Assembly: GCF_946480185.1 (NCBI RefSeq)
Contig: NZ_CAMLIG010000001.1
Span: 310,001-374,000 of the forward strand
From: an uncultured Pedobacter sp.
Lineage (GTDB): Bacteria > Bacteroidota > Bacteroidia > Sphingobacteriales > Sphingobacteriaceae
Length of the DNA: 64,000 nucleotides
Reading direction: 5' to 3'
The notes beneath the pieces were generated by a model. That model searched no databases. It saw only the letters and a program-made list of their open reading frames with translations, and was not told the origin of the DNA. Shown in pieces: positions 8,084 through 17,342 of the stretch. Numbering within the stretch: position 1 is the first letter of the stretch; the number at the start of each line of letters is the position of its first letter. The position numbers and the translations under genes are program-made.

Positions 8084-11000
8084 ATGGCAAGTAAATTTAT
8101 TAGAAATCTACAAATAGGTTTTGCGGTATCTTTCCTCATACTTATTTTAAGCTCCACAGCATCTTATATATCTATTAATAACTTGGTAGATAACCAGGGA
8201 TGGGTTAAACATTCACTTAAAGTTTTAAAAACTTTAGACGATGTACATTTAAATCTTAAAGATAAGGTAATAGGAATGCGAGGATTTCTGTTGACCAAAG
8301 ACTATAAATACGTACAACCATATTATACCAGTAAGCTTACCCAAGACTCTTTGCTTAGTTCTTTGGGTTCTCAGTTATCCGACAATCGTGATCAAATAGC
8401 GAACTTAAAGCTACTCTCGATCCAATTTTCAGATTATGATGCGGTTTTGGATGGATTGATTAGTCAAACCAAAGCCAATAAAGAAAACAGCGCTTCCCAA
8501 ATTGATCTTGGCCGTGAATTATGGGAACGTGTGCAAGGTCAAATCATAAAAATGAAAGCCATAGAGCGACATTTACTTGAGGACAGAATTGCTGCAAGTA
8601 AAAGATCTTCTACCCTTACTCCTATTTTGCTATTTTTTTCAGCATTGTTCTCATTAATCATTACCCTTGTATTCTACATCAGAATTAAAAACGACTTTGC
8701 AGAACGAGAAAAGTTAAAAGCCAGTTTAATCAGTAAAGACAAGGATACCAGTGGTAGTATATTAAAAATTGAAGAAATTGCGCATGAAATTTCTTTAGGG
8801 AATTATAGTACACGCATAGAAAGTGAGAACCTAGGAATATTAAGCAAGCTAAGTGAGTCATTAAATAATATGGCAACATCCTTAGAAACATCATTTAATA
8901 AGTTGAATGATAACGAATGGCTACAGAAAGGACTAGCAGATTTAAATGAAAGATTAGTTGGCAATAAAACCGTAGATGTTATTTGTGAAGAAACCATCAA
9001 TCACATGATAACTTATGGCCAATGTGTAAATGGCGCTATTTATCTTTATGAAGATGGCAAGCTTGTTCTGAAAAAAGCATACGCACATGAAGCCTTTATG
9101 AAACCTTATTTTGAAGAAGGTGAAGGCTTGGTTGGCCAAGTTTTTAAGGATATGAAACCAAAGGTGGTGAGCACTTTGGAAGATAATTTTGTAACCACCA
9201 TAGCTAATGGCACAATCAAACTCACTAACTTATTGCTTTGCCCAATTATGCAGGACAATACACCTATTGGAGTGGTGGAATTAGGTTGCAATGATGCCTT
9301 TGCGGAAATTGATTTGATCTTCCACTCCCGGGTAGCTGAAAACGTGGGAATCGCGATTAGTAGTGCAAAATCCCGTAGACATATCCAAAATTTATTGGAG
9401 GAAACACAAACGCAAACAGAAGAGCTACAATCTCAACAGAGTGAGTTGGAGAACTTAAACTCGGAACTGGAAGCTCAAACCCAAAAACTGCAGGCTTCTG
9501 AAGAGGAATTAAGAGTTCAACAGGAAGAATTGATACAATCAAACAAAGAGCTTGAAGAACGTTCGGCTCAGTTAGAAGAAAAAAACGCTGAAATTATAGA
9601 ACGAAATATAGAAATACAACAAAAAGCCGAGGAATTGGCTTTAAGTACCAAATACAAATCGGAATTTTTGGCTAACATGTCTCATGAGTTGCGTACGCCT
9701 TTAAATTCGATATTGTTACTATCACGGTTAACCGCTGAAAATCCGGAAGGAAACTTAAACGAAGAACAAATTGAATCAGCAAAAGTGATTCAAAGTTCTG
9801 GAAATGGTTTGTTGACTTTAATTGATGAGATTCTGGATTTGTCGAAAATCGAATCAGGTAAAATGGATGTTCATATAGAATCTACGCCGATAAACACCAT
9901 AACCACTGAGCTAAAAAATCTTTTCGTACCAACAGCAAAAAATAAAAACATTGAATTCAATATTAACGTGAACACTGCGCTTACAGAAATTGACACAGAT
10001 TTTCTGAGGTTGGGGCAAATACTTAAAAACCTAATTTCTAACGCCATAAAATTCACAGAAAAAGGCTTTGTAAACTTAACTATCGAAGACAAAAACAAGA
10101 AAATAATTTTTAAAGTAACCGATACCGGCATTGGTATAGCAGAAGATAAACAAAGAATCATATTTGAGGCATTTCAACAAGCAGACGGAACCACAAGAAG
10201 ACGTTTTGGAGGTACAGGCTTGGGTTTATCAATTAGCAGAGAACTGGTTAAGCTTTTAGGAGGAACAATATCTGTGGAAAGTAACCCCGGAAAAGGAAGC
10301 TGTTTTACCGCTATTTTTCCTTTAGAGAAAGAAGAGATTATAGTAGAGGAGATAAAGCCAAATGTGTTTGAAAATTCTTTTGAGAAACAGCGGAAACTGG
10401 TTGACAATAATTATGTAATTGACGTAATCCCTAAAGAAATAGAAGACGATAGAGCTTCTATTAAAGACGGTGATAGTGTTATTTTAATAGTAGAAGACGA
10501 CACCCTTTTTGCCAAAACATTACTTACATACGCCAGAAAAAACAACTATAAAGGTATTGCTATAGTTCGTGGCGATTTAGTATTGCAAGTTGCTTTACAG
10601 TACAAGCCCAAAGCCATATTATTAGACATACAACTTCCAGTAATGGATGGCTGGATGGTAATGGACCAGTTAAAAACTCATTCACAAACCAAACATATCC
10701 CGGTACATATCATGTCTTCTTTGCAGGCCAGAAAAGAAAGCCTGTTAAAAGGAGCGGTAGATTTCATCAACAAGCCTTTCGCTATTTCGCAAATGGCAGA
10801 GGTATTTAAAAAGATTGAAGAAGCGCTAAACAAAGGACCCCGGAAAGTATTGATCATTGAAGAAAACAACAAACACGCAAATGCACTTTCCTATTTCTTG
10901 GGTAATTTTGATATTACTACCGAGATAAAAAATACAATAATTGAAAGTGCCGCCGCTCTTCAAGAAAAAGATGTGGACTGTGTGATTTTGGATATGGGCG

Positions 11001-11647
11001 TTCCGTACGAAACAGCTTACGAAACGTTAGAAACTATTAAGAAAAATCCGGGCTTAGAAAATTTACCGATCATTATTTTTACAGGCAAAAACATCTCGAA
11101 AGTTGAAGAGCTGAAAATCAAAAAATACGCCGACTCTATCATCGTTAAAACCGCTCATTCTTACCAAAGAGTACTAGACGAGGTTGGACTTTTTCTGCAT
11201 TTGATTGATGAAGGCAAAACGCCCCAAAAAGAAAGCTCTATCATTAAATTAGGAACACTAACCGAGGTGATCAAAAATAAAACTGTATTAGTTGCCGATG
11301 ATGATGTTAGAAATATTTTCTCGCTCTCAAAAGCACTGGAAAAACATGGCATGAAAGTTATTAGTGCTATTGACGGTAAACAGGCAATTAAAAAACTGGA
11401 AGAACATCCGGAAATTGACATTATTTTAATGGACATCATGATGCCTGAAATGGATGGTTATGAAACCATAAGCGCCATTAGGGAAAATCCAAAATATAAA
11501 AATCTACCAATTTTTGCTGTTACCGCAAAGGCGATGATTGGCGATAGAGAAAAGTGTATTAAGGTTGGCGCATCGGATTATATATCAAAGCCAGTGGATA
11601 TCGACCAATTATTGTCTTTACTAAGAGTGTGGTTATATAAAGGCTAG
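8084..11647 (+). CDS. Hybrid sensor histidine kinase, CHASE3-HAMP-GAF-HK-three receivers
   Basis: The 1187-residue membrane kinase has a first membrane helix at about 11-30, a CHASE3-like helical sensor at 35-175 with the typical RGFLLT motif, a second helix at 179-198, and a HAMP-like segment at 220-270. A GAF domain follows (285-425), then a long glutamate-rich coiled coil (430-520). The kinase core has His534 (MSHELRTPL), an N-box around 653 and a TGIGI box at 681-685. Three receivers follow, with acceptors Asp848, Asp970 and Asp1117. The middle receiver has Glu-Glu where the acidic Asp pair is expected, so it may be phosphorylated poorly. This architecture is common in Bacteroidota and related signalling networks. 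The stimulus is unknown. Confidence 0.93.
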   Translation: MASKFIRNLQIGFAVSFLILILSSTASYISINNLVDNQGWVKHSLKVLKTLDDVHLNLKDKVIGMRGFLLTKDYKYVQPYYTSKLTQDSLLSSLGSQLSDNRDQIANLKLLSIQFSDYDAVLDGLISQTKANKENSASQIDLGRELWERVQGQIIKMKAIERHLLEDRIAASKRSSTLTPILLFFSALFSLIITLVFYIRIKNDFAEREKLKASLISKDKDTSGSILKIEEIAHEISLGNYSTRIESENLGILSKLSESLNNMATSLETSFNKLNDNEWLQKGLADLNERLVGNKTVDVICEETINHMITYGQCVNGAIYLYEDGKLVLKKAYAHEAFMKPYFEEGEGLVGQVFKDMKPKVVSTLEDNFVTTIANGTIKLTNLLLCPIMQDNTPIGVVELGCNDAFAEIDLIFHSRVAENVGIAISSAKSRRHIQNLLEETQTQTEELQSQQSELENLNSELEAQTQKLQASEEELRVQQEELIQSNKELEERSAQLEEKNAEIIERNIEIQQKAEELALSTKYKSEFLANMSHELRTPLNSILLLSRLTAENPEGNLNEEQIESAKVIQSSGNGLLTLIDEILDLSKIESGKMDVHIESTPINTITTELKNLFVPTAKNKNIEFNINVNTALTEIDTDFLRLGQILKNLISNAIKFTEKGFVNLTIEDKNKKIIFKVTDTGIGIAEDKQRIIFEAFQQADGTTRRRFGGTGLGLSISRELVKLLGGTISVESNPGKGSCFTAIFPLEKEEIIVEEIKPNVFENSFEKQRKLVDNNYVIDVIPKEIEDDRASIKDGDSVILIVEDDTLFAKTLLTYARKNNYKGIAIVRGDLVLQVALQYKPKAILLDIQLPVMDGWMVMDQLKTHSQTKHIPVHIMSSLQARKESLLKGAVDFINKPFAISQMAEVFKKIEEALNKGPRKVLIIEENNKHANALSYFLGNFDITTEIKNTIIESAAALQEKDVDCVILDMGVPYETAYETLETIKKNPGLENLPIIIFTGKNISKVEELKIKKYADSIIVKTAHSYQRVLDEVGLFLHLIDEGKTPQKESSIIKLGTLTEVIKNKTVLVADDDVRNIFSLSKALEKHGMKVISAIDGKQAIKKLEEHPEIDIILMDIMMPEMDGYETISAIRENPKYKNLPIFAVTAKAMIGDREKCIKVGASDYISKPVDIDQLLSLLRVWLYKG

Positions 11648-11655
11648 AATTCTTT

Positions 11656-12018
11656 ATGCAGAAAAAAGAAATATTAATAATAGATGATGATTATAGAAAC
11701 ATTTTTGCGTTGAAAATGGTTCTAAAAGCAAAAAAATATCAGTGTCAAACTGCTACGGGCTTTAAAGAAGCACAAAATGTTTTAAAAACAAACACAAATG
11801 TTGGACTGATTTTGATGGATATGATGATGCCGGAAGTTGACGGCTACGAAGCTATTGAAATTTTAAAGCAACAAGGAAATAAGTTACCTATAATTGCAAT
11901 TACCGCACAGGCAATGAGTGGCGACAAGGAAAAATGTATAGCTGCAGGTGCAGACGGATACGTATCCAAACCAGTAAATATTGACCACGTGATGGTTTAT
12001 ATCGAAAAATACTTATAA
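11656..12018 (+). CDS. Single-domain response regulator
   Basis: A 120-residue receiver with the acidic cluster IIDDD at 8-12, acceptor Asp55 in LMDMMMPE, Thr83 and Lys105 in VSKPVN. There is no output domain. It resembles the third receiver of the preceding hybrid kinase closely (both have YRNIF/VRNIF, LMDxMMPE, DYxSKPV-type strings), suggesting duplication of that domain. It sits 8 bases after the kinase gene and likely acts as a phosphate shuttle or protein-protein regulator. Confidence 0.92.
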   Translation: MQKKEILIIDDDYRNIFALKMVLKAKKYQCQTATGFKEAQNVLKTNTNVGLILMDMMMPEVDGYEAIEILKQQGNKLPIIAITAQAMSGDKEKCIAAGADGYVSKPVNIDHVMVYIEKYL

Positions 12019-12022
12019 AACA

Positions 12023-12847
12023 ATGTTTGGCTATAACTTGGTAGGAGATGATGATTTAGATTTACTACTGAACAATGTAGCCGATAAATATGGGTATGAC
12101 TTTACAGAATACAGTAAAGCATCTATAATTCGCAGAATAAATCGACTTTGTACTTTAGATAAGTTTGCCAGCTTTGCCGAACTACGTTATAAAGTTTTAA
12201 ACGATGAAAGCTATTTTGGACGATTTGTTGAGGAAATAACTGTAAATGTGACTGAGATGTTTAGAGACAGGCATTTCTATCAGACATTAAGAGAGCAAAT
12301 TATACCCCAATTAGGCGTTCACTCACATATAAAAATTTGGTTGGCAGGTTGTTCTACTGGAGAGGAAGTTTATTCTTTATCTATTTTATTACACGAGGCT
12401 AACTTGGCACACAAATCCATGATTTATGCTACGGATATTAATCCAAGTGTTTTGGAAACGGCAAAAAATGGCATATATGCTATTGGATTAATGCGAAATT
12501 ACTCTGAAAATTACATAAACAGTGGCGGAACCGCTAATTTCAGCAACTACTATACAGCAAACTATGATCATGTAAGATTTATAGATCGGCTAAGAGAGCG
12601 TGTAATTTTTGCAACGCATAACTTAGTTTCTGACAGCTCATTCAACGAATTTCAATTGATACTTTGCCGTAATGTTCTAATTTATTTTGATAAAAATCTA
12701 CAAGAAAAAGTTTTTCAATTATTTGATTCTAGCTTAGAAAGTTTGGGTTATTTAGCCTTAGGATCGAAAGAAACTATTAGATTTTCTCATTTAGAGGGAC
12801 GCTACCAACAAATCGAAAAAGAAAAGATATGGAGAAAAGTGACCTGA
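12023..12847 (+). CDS. cheR: CheR-type protein methyltransferase
   Basis: The 274-residue enzyme resembles SAM-dependent glutamate methyltransferases of the CheR family. The N-terminal helical domain (about 5-75) contains KASIIRRINRL. The TEMFRD motif at about 77-82 introduces the catalytic domain, which has AGCSTGEEVYSL as the SAM loop, YATDIN, and CRNVLIYFD. No methyl-accepting receptor gene is present in the window, so the target may be a neighbouring kinase or an unlinked receptor. Its end overlaps the next gene by 19 bases, indicating translational coupling with the CheB-like esterase. Confidence 0.92.
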   Translation: MFGYNLVGDDDLDLLLNNVADKYGYDFTEYSKASIIRRINRLCTLDKFASFAELRYKVLNDESYFGRFVEEITVNVTEMFRDRHFYQTLREQIIPQLGVHSHIKIWLAGCSTGEEVYSLSILLHEANLAHKSMIYATDINPSVLETAKNGIYAIGLMRNYSENYINSGGTANFSNYYTANYDHVRFIDRLRERVIFATHNLVSDSSFNEFQLILCRNVLIYFDKNLQEKVFQLFDSSLESLGYLALGSKETIRFSHLEGRYQQIEKEKIWRKVT

Positions 12848-13407
12848 AAAATCAAGTAGAATTATTAGTTATTGGCGGATCTGCAGGGTCTTTCAATGTT
12901 CTTTTAGAAATTATTCCTAGAATCAAAACACCTATAAACTTTGCTATTGTAATTGTTTTACACCGTAAAAGTGGATTAAATTCAAGCATTAGCGAAGTTT
13001 TTAAACTGAGAACTACCCTCAACGTTTTTGAGTGCGAAGATAAGGACCCAATTGTTGCTGGAAATATCTATTTCGCTCCTGCTGATTATCATTTATTGAT
13101 TGAAAAAGACCATACATTTTCTTTGGATTATTCTGAAAAACTGAACTACTCCAGACCAGCTATTGACATTACTTTAAAAGTTGCAGCAGATTTATATCAA
13201 GAAAAAATAGGCGCTATACTACTTTCTGGCGCTAATTCAGATGGCGCCGAAGGAATATTTTACGTTCATAAAAAAAATGGAACAACAATTGTACAAGATC
13301 CAGTTAGTGCAGAAATAGACACAATGCCCAAAGAAGCACTTAAATTATTTAAACCAGATTTTGTAGCCGATATTGATGAAATTGTAAATCTTATCAATAG
13401 CCTTTAA
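12829..13407 (+). CDS. cheB: CheB-type methylesterase domain protein
   Basis: The 192-residue protein contains only the CheB catalytic domain. The serine is in VIGGSAGSF near residue 18, the histidine in VLHRKSG, and the aspartate in SGANSDGAEG. It lacks the N-terminal receiver of classic CheB, so its activity is probably controlled otherwise, perhaps by the neighbouring stand-alone receivers. The reaction would be hydrolysis of glutamyl methyl esters or glutamine deamidation. It overlaps the CheR gene by 19 bases. Substrate is unknown. Confidence 0.9.
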   Translation: MEKSDLKNQVELLVIGGSAGSFNVLLEIIPRIKTPINFAIVIVLHRKSGLNSSISEVFKLRTTLNVFECEDKDPIVAGNIYFAPADYHLLIEKDHTFSLDYSEKLNYSRPAIDITLKVAADLYQEKIGAILLSGANSDGAEGIFYVHKKNGTTIVQDPVSAEIDTMPKEALKLFKPDFVADIDEIVNLINSL

Positions 13408-13417
13408 CCCATTTTAA

Positions 13418-13774
13418 TTGAAAAAAACAATACTCATTTTTGATGACGATACTAATATTTTAGAGTTGTGTTCTATAATTTTAACAGAATGTGGATATGA
13501 AGTTGCCACATCAGAAACTTCGCATGATATTATCGAAAAAGTTGAAGAAACCAATCCTGATGCGATTTTGATGGATAATTGGATACCAGATATCGGCGGA
13601 ATTGAAGCAACTAGAATTCTGAAAAAACATCCGAAATTTAATCACATACCCGTAATTTATTTTTCAGCGAATAACGATATTAAAAGCCTAGCAGAAAAAG
13701 CCGGCGCAGATGCACATTTGGCCAAGCCTTTTGATTTGGATGAGCTAGAGAAATTAATAAAATCTTTAATTTAG
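13418..13774 (+). CDS. Single-domain response regulator, TTG start
   Basis: A 118-residue receiver with an acidic cluster at 9-11, acceptor Asp53 in LMDNWIPD and a lysine in LAKPFDLD. The only usable start is TTG at 13418, because an in-frame TAA lies at 13415 and the receiver fold begins immediately (KKTILIFDDD). It lies 10 bases after the CheB-like gene and ends the operon. No output domain is present. The non-ATG start suggests relatively low translation. Confidence 0.88.
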   Translation: MKKTILIFDDDTNILELCSIILTECGYEVATSETSHDIIEKVEETNPDAILMDNWIPDIGGIEATRILKKHPKFNHIPVIYFSANNDIKSLAEKAGADAHLAKPFDLDELEKLIKSLI

Positions 13775-13790
13775 ATTTATCTATCAAGAG

Positions 13791-13822
13791 AAAAAAGTCG
13801 TTCGTTATGAACAGCTTTTTTT
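13791..13822 (+). terminator. Rho-independent terminator of signalling operon
   Basis: The arms AAAAAAGTCGTTC and GAACAGCTTTTTT enclose a GTTAT loop with one C-A mismatch and one G-U pair, followed by further T. It lies 17 bases after the last receiver gene. The A-rich left side could also terminate the converging beta-barrel gene. Confidence 0.65.
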
Positions 13823-13884
13823 AAATGCTTTTTGGTAATGAACGATTTTTAAATGTGTTTGATTTGCAATTAAATGAACTACTG

Positions 13885-14589
13885 TTAAAACATAAACCCA
13901 ATTCCTGCGCTTAAATTCACCATACCTATCTCCTGATTATTAGATTCATCGGGATAATTAGTACCAATACTATCTGATCTTTTTATCCCTGTAAAATTAG
14001 GTTTAGTACTAAAATAATCTGCATTAACCAATATTGCAATTCTATGGCTAACGTTTAATTTTAGGCCTGCACCAATTAAAAAAGCAAATGCAGTGGCTTT
14101 GGATTCGCCCTGTTTAAAATAGCCAGAGCTTCCGTTTCCGCTCAACGTTGAAGTAAACTGGGGAGAAGTACATGATGCAAAACCCGCCAATGCTCTAGTA
14201 TCCACACTAAAATTTTCTGCTAAAGGGAAATTAGCAGTCACACCACCAAGTAAGGTTCCAAATTTAAAATCATCAGAATTTATAACCACCGTAGCCCCAG
14301 GATATGCATTATAAAATTTATCAGCTATTGCATCATCATCTAGTGGATTACGTCCGTTCTTAAACATCAGCCCAAGGCCAAAAATTTTTCTTGGTTTGTA
14401 ATTGTAGTAAATATCGAATACATTTCCGTCTTTTATACTTCCAGAATTATCATTATCCGAACTTTTTTTAGCGTACTCGCCAAGTGGTTTTGAAATACCA
14501 ATATTCACAGATAACGTAGATTTTGTTTGTGCACCAACTGAAAATACAGTTAACATAATAGCACATACAAGCAGTAATTTTATTTTCAT
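13885..14589 (-). CDS. Outer-membrane beta-barrel protein
   Basis: The 234-residue protein has an N-terminal signal peptide (MKIKLLLVCAIMLTVFSVGAQ). Alternating hydrophobic strands and aromatic/glycine-rich turns end in GMVNLSAGIGFMF, a terminal aromatic residue typical of outer-membrane insertion. Segments such as KPLGEYAKKSS and GAGLKLNVSHRIAILVNADYF resemble small Bacteroidota porin-like or OmpA-like barrels without a peptidoglycan-binding domain. It converges on the signalling operon. Function is unknown. Confidence 0.82.
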   Translation of the reverse strand: MKIKLLLVCAIMLTVFSVGAQTKSTLSVNIGISKPLGEYAKKSSDNDNSGSIKDGNVFDIYYNYKPRKIFGLGLMFKNGRNPLDDDAIADKFYNAYPGATVVINSDDFKFGTLLGGVTANFPLAENFSVDTRALAGFASCTSPQFTSTLSGNGSSGYFKQGESKATAFAFLIGAGLKLNVSHRIAILVNADYFSTKPNFTGIKRSDSIGTNYPDESNNQEIGMVNLSAGIGFMF

Positions 14590-14721
14590 ATCATTTTAAC
14601 CTGAACATTAACAATTGGTTAACTCTAAATACACTGGATATTTGAACTAATTTTCAAATTAATATAGATAATTGATTTCTTTACGCTCTGAACCAATAGA
14701 CCAATTCAAAAAGCCTTACAG

Positions 14722-14760
14722 AAAAAAAGAGTCCGCTTTAAAAATACTTTAAAGCGGACT
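14722..14760 (-). terminator. Strong hairpin with T-tract on minus strand
   Basis: AGTCCGCTTTAAA (14730-14742), loop AATAC and its exact reverse complement (14748-14760) form a 13-bp stem. On the minus strand it is followed by seven T (14728-14722). It therefore looks like a minus-strand terminator, although no minus-strand gene ends here. It also resembles the two TTTAAA-N4-TTTAAA palindromes of the element ends, so it may be an old att site. Confidence 0.5.
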
Positions 14761-14841
14761 TATGTAATACTATGTACCCAAACTAAGTTCAAAGCAGTTT
14801 TTCCATAAAAAAATCCAATCCAAAAAATGGATTAGAAAACA

Positions 14842-14895
14842 AAAAACAGTTTTTAAAGTGGTTTAAACGCTGTTTTTGACAATTTTTGTACCCAA
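14842..14895. repeat. Candidate attL palindrome
   Basis: The 16-base arms 14842-14857 and 14862-14877 match as an inverted repeat at 14 of 16 positions around GTGG, with TTTAAA next to the loop on each side. GTACCCAA follows at 14888. The same arrangement, TTTAAA-N4-TTTAAA then GTACCCCAAA, occurs at 17799-17838. Function as a recombination site is inferred. Confidence 0.45.
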
Positions 14896-15028
14896 GAGGA
14901 GGGTATATTTTAGTCTATTACTAAGCAAAGTAAAACTATCAAACGACAAACAAATCCTTTATTAATACGATTTATAGCGACTAAATAACAATTTAGAGCA
15001 ATATTGATATAGTTTAAAATAAAATTAA

Positions 15029-15053
15029 AACCGTGTGCAAAACCGTGTGCAAA
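15029..15053 (+). promoter_or_regulatory. Tandem CGTGTG motifs, candidate recombinase arm sites (left)
   Basis: AACCGTGTGCAAA occurs twice in direct tandem with a 12-bp period just upstream of the integrase promoter. A matching pair with the same 12-bp period lies at 17764-17786. Tyrosine recombinases with an N-terminal arm-binding domain use such repeats. Overlap with the -33 region suggests self-repression. Confidence 0.45.
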
Positions 15054-15057
15054 TTAT

Positions 15058-15065
15058 TATCTTTG
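15058..15065 (+). promoter_or_regulatory. -7 box of integrase gene
   Basis: TATCTTTG fits the Bacteroidota TAnnTTTG consensus and lies 20 bases before the integrase ATG. No good TTG -33 element was seen at the usual distance; the CGTGTG repeats occupy that position. Confidence 0.5.
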
Positions 15066-15084
15066 TGATGCAACAAAGAATTTC

Positions 15085-16392
15085 ATGGCACAACCAAAAG
15101 TATATCTACGCCCAAAGCCTAGTAAGGACGGCAAACATCAAATCTTAATTTCCTATTTTATCCAAGGAAAGCGTTTAGAGTATTATACCGGAATTAGCAT
15201 TAAAAAGACTGATTTTAAAAATACCGGCGAACACTCTATAAAATCAACCGCCCTACATTCAGCATCATTCAATCAAAAAATCAAAAACATAAAAGCAGAT
15301 GCTGTTAAATTTGCTACCGAGGCCAAAGGAGATGACATAAATCCTAAATTCATTCGGGAGCAACTTGATGCTATTTATAAGCCTAGAGAAGATGATAACA
15401 CACAATTGGAACAGCCCAAAGAAACATCTTTCATAAAATACTTCGAGAAAGCTATAAACGACAGCAAAGCCGGCAAACGCTTAATATCTACAGGCAAAAG
15501 GAACGGATCAAGATACAGTCTAAGAGCAATAAAAAACTATTCCGTTTCGCTTTCAGCAATAAAGAGATATTTAGAATATTCAGAATTAAAAGATCTATCC
15601 TTTGATGATATTGATAAGGATTTTTATAATGGGTTTAGAGATTTTTGCTACAATATTGAAAACAAAGAGAAATCAACCTTTGCCGGCTATATCAAAGACA
15701 TCAAAACATTAATGAGTGAAAGCGAACACTTATTTAAAACTAAGGACTTTGTTTTACCAAGCTATGAATCTGATACTATTTACTTGACAAATGAAGAGAT
15801 TGACAAAATATCAAATATTGATTTATCCGATAGCACAAAGCACTTTACGAATATTGAAGGAGAAAAAATATTTTATCCAACACTCGACAGAGTAAGAGAT
15901 TTATATCTAATAGGAGCTTATTCTGGACTTAGATTCAGCGACTTACAAGAATTAGAGCTAAACAGTATTGAAGGTAATTTCATAAGGCTTAAACAGGCTA
16001 AAACGGGTGCAAGGGTTGCGATTCCGGTAATGAGTAAGTTAAAGCCGATCATTTTAAAATATCCTGACCAACTACCTACAATATCAAATCAAAAGTTTAA
16101 TCAGTACATTAAATATGTTGCGGAGCTGGCAGGGCTTAATGAGGTCCGGACTATCAAAAACACTAAAGGCAACAAAGAAAACTCAACTAAACATCCGCTT
16201 TATAGTTTAATTACCTCGCATAGTTGCCGGCGTTCCTACGCAACGAATATGTTTAAGGCTGGCGTTCCTCCTATGCTTATAATGAGTGCTACCGGCCATA
16301 AAACAGAATCTAGTTTCTTAAAGTATATCAGAGCTACTAATGAAGACAAAGCAAAATTATTAGCTGAAGCTTTAAACAAATTAGGACTTTAA
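15085..16392 (+). CDS. Tyrosine recombinase/integrase
   Basis: The 435-residue protein has an N-terminal arm-DNA-binding beta domain (about 1-60, YLRPKPSKDGKHQILI...YYTGISI), a SAM-like core-binding domain (about 120-225) and the catalytic domain. The catalytic residues are visible: Arg in GAYSGLRFSD, Lys in KQAKTGAR, HSCRR for the His-x-x-Arg pair, His in ATGHKTESS, and Tyr in FLKYIRA. It would cut and rejoin DNA at att sites. Length and layout match integrases of small genomic islands and conjugative elements in Bacteroidota. Small unknown genes follow and att-like sites flank, so it likely mobilises this element. Confidence 0.95.
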   Translation: MAQPKVYLRPKPSKDGKHQILISYFIQGKRLEYYTGISIKKTDFKNTGEHSIKSTALHSASFNQKIKNIKADAVKFATEAKGDDINPKFIREQLDAIYKPREDDNTQLEQPKETSFIKYFEKAINDSKAGKRLISTGKRNGSRYSLRAIKNYSVSLSAIKRYLEYSELKDLSFDDIDKDFYNGFRDFCYNIENKEKSTFAGYIKDIKTLMSESEHLFKTKDFVLPSYESDTIYLTNEEIDKISNIDLSDSTKHFTNIEGEKIFYPTLDRVRDLYLIGAYSGLRFSDLQELELNSIEGNFIRLKQAKTGARVAIPVMSKLKPIILKYPDQLPTISNQKFNQYIKYVAELAGLNEVRTIKNTKGNKENSTKHPLYSLITSHSCRRSYATNMFKAGVPPMLIMSATGHKTESSFLKYIRATNEDKAKLLAEALNKLGL

Positions 16393-16480
16393 ACTTTAAC
16401 AATTCTTTTAGAAACTAAACAGTGAGTGTAATTGAGAAAAGGAAAAAGTAGTATAATTATTAACCCTTAAATTTTATAAA

Positions 16481-16690
16481 ATGAATGAGCAACAATTAAA
16501 ATCAAAACTTAGTGTAATGAGTTTAACAGAATTAAGCTGTTTAGAGCCATTAATTAAAAAGTATTACAATTCTCTAATCTCAACTTCAAGAGGTGAAGAT
16601 GACTTAAACGGTTTGGAAGCAGAAAAGCGCCAGAGCTTAGATTGCTTAGAAAGTGCCATTAACGACAAGATAGCGCACTTATTAGATTAG
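16481..16690 (+). CDS. Small helical hypothetical protein
   Basis: The 69-residue protein MNEQQLKSKLSVMSLTELSC... is predicted to be mostly helical and charged, with no signal or membrane segment. It resembles no family I recognise. It lies 88 bases after the integrase, in the position where excisionase or small regulators often sit, but it shows no clear helix-turn-helix. It is considered real because of its ATG, A-rich upstream sequence and location. Confidence 0.6.
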   Translation: MNEQQLKSKLSVMSLTELSCLEPLIKKYYNSLISTSRGEDDLNGLEAEKRQSLDCLESAINDKIAHLLD

Positions 16691-16877
16691 TTATAACTTA
16701 AATATTAATTATGGAATGCAACTTACCTTTATTTAAATGTTTCAAAAGTTATTCAAACCCACCCCATAAAATAGAATCAACTTTGGGAAATAATTTTATT
16801 ACCCCTTACCTATTATAATAACCACAGTTAAAAAGGTGCTTAAAAAAAATTAAAAAAAGATTTTATAATAGTAACTT

Positions 16878-17330
16878 ATGATAGATACCAGTAATATTAA
16901 AACCAAATCTGATTTTTTAGGATCTCTAAGTAGAGTTACGCCAAAAAATAAGGAGCATGTTTATAAAAGAGTATTTGACCGGTACGCTATGAGCAATAAA
17001 GAGGATTATTTAAAAGATTGTATTGGATATTTTCTACTAAATGTTTTTGCTTTAAGAAAAAAAGATATTCTAACCGGCTTTGAAGAAGCCCGACAAATAG
17101 TAAAAACTCAAAATGGATTTGGAAAGGTTGATGACATACGTTTCACAGGTAAAACAATTGATGGTATAACCAGAACTTTCAGAATTAGAATTATTGGTAT
17201 TGATAGACCATCACTTTCTCAATCAGAAAATCATGAAATTCTTTTATGGAAAAGTAATTATGTGATAGTAAGCACTATTGATGAATTTTATAAATGGTAT
17301 GTTAAGAATTTCGGAGAAGTTGAAATTTAA
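16878..17330 (+). CDS. Hypothetical protein in integrase element
   Basis: The 150-residue soluble protein is not recognised. The N-terminal half is helical (DFLGSLSRVTPKNKEHVYKR, CIGYFLLNVFALRKKD). The C-terminal half is strand-rich (DDIRFTGKTIDGITRTFRI, YVIVSTIDEFYKWYVKNF). No catalytic motif, signal peptide or membrane helix is visible. It is cargo of the putative element. Codon use is plausible and the frame is well formed. Confidence 0.65.
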   Translation: MIDTSNIKTKSDFLGSLSRVTPKNKEHVYKRVFDRYAMSNKEDYLKDCIGYFLLNVFALRKKDILTGFEEARQIVKTQNGFGKVDDIRFTGKTIDGITRTFRIRIIGIDRPSLSQSENHEILLWKSNYVIVSTIDEFYKWYVKNFGEVEI

Positions 17331-17342
17331 ATTTACTATGAG

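Larger units (their letters stand above)
14590..15084. other. Gene-free region with palindromes at left end of integrase element
   Basis: No gene was seen. The region holds a perfect 13-bp inverted repeat (14730-14760), a second near-perfect inverted repeat (14842-14877), two GTACCCAA copies (14774 and 14888), two tandem AACCGTGTGCAAA motifs (15029-15053) and the integrase promoter. It is interpreted as the left attachment and control region of the element. Confidence 0.55.
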
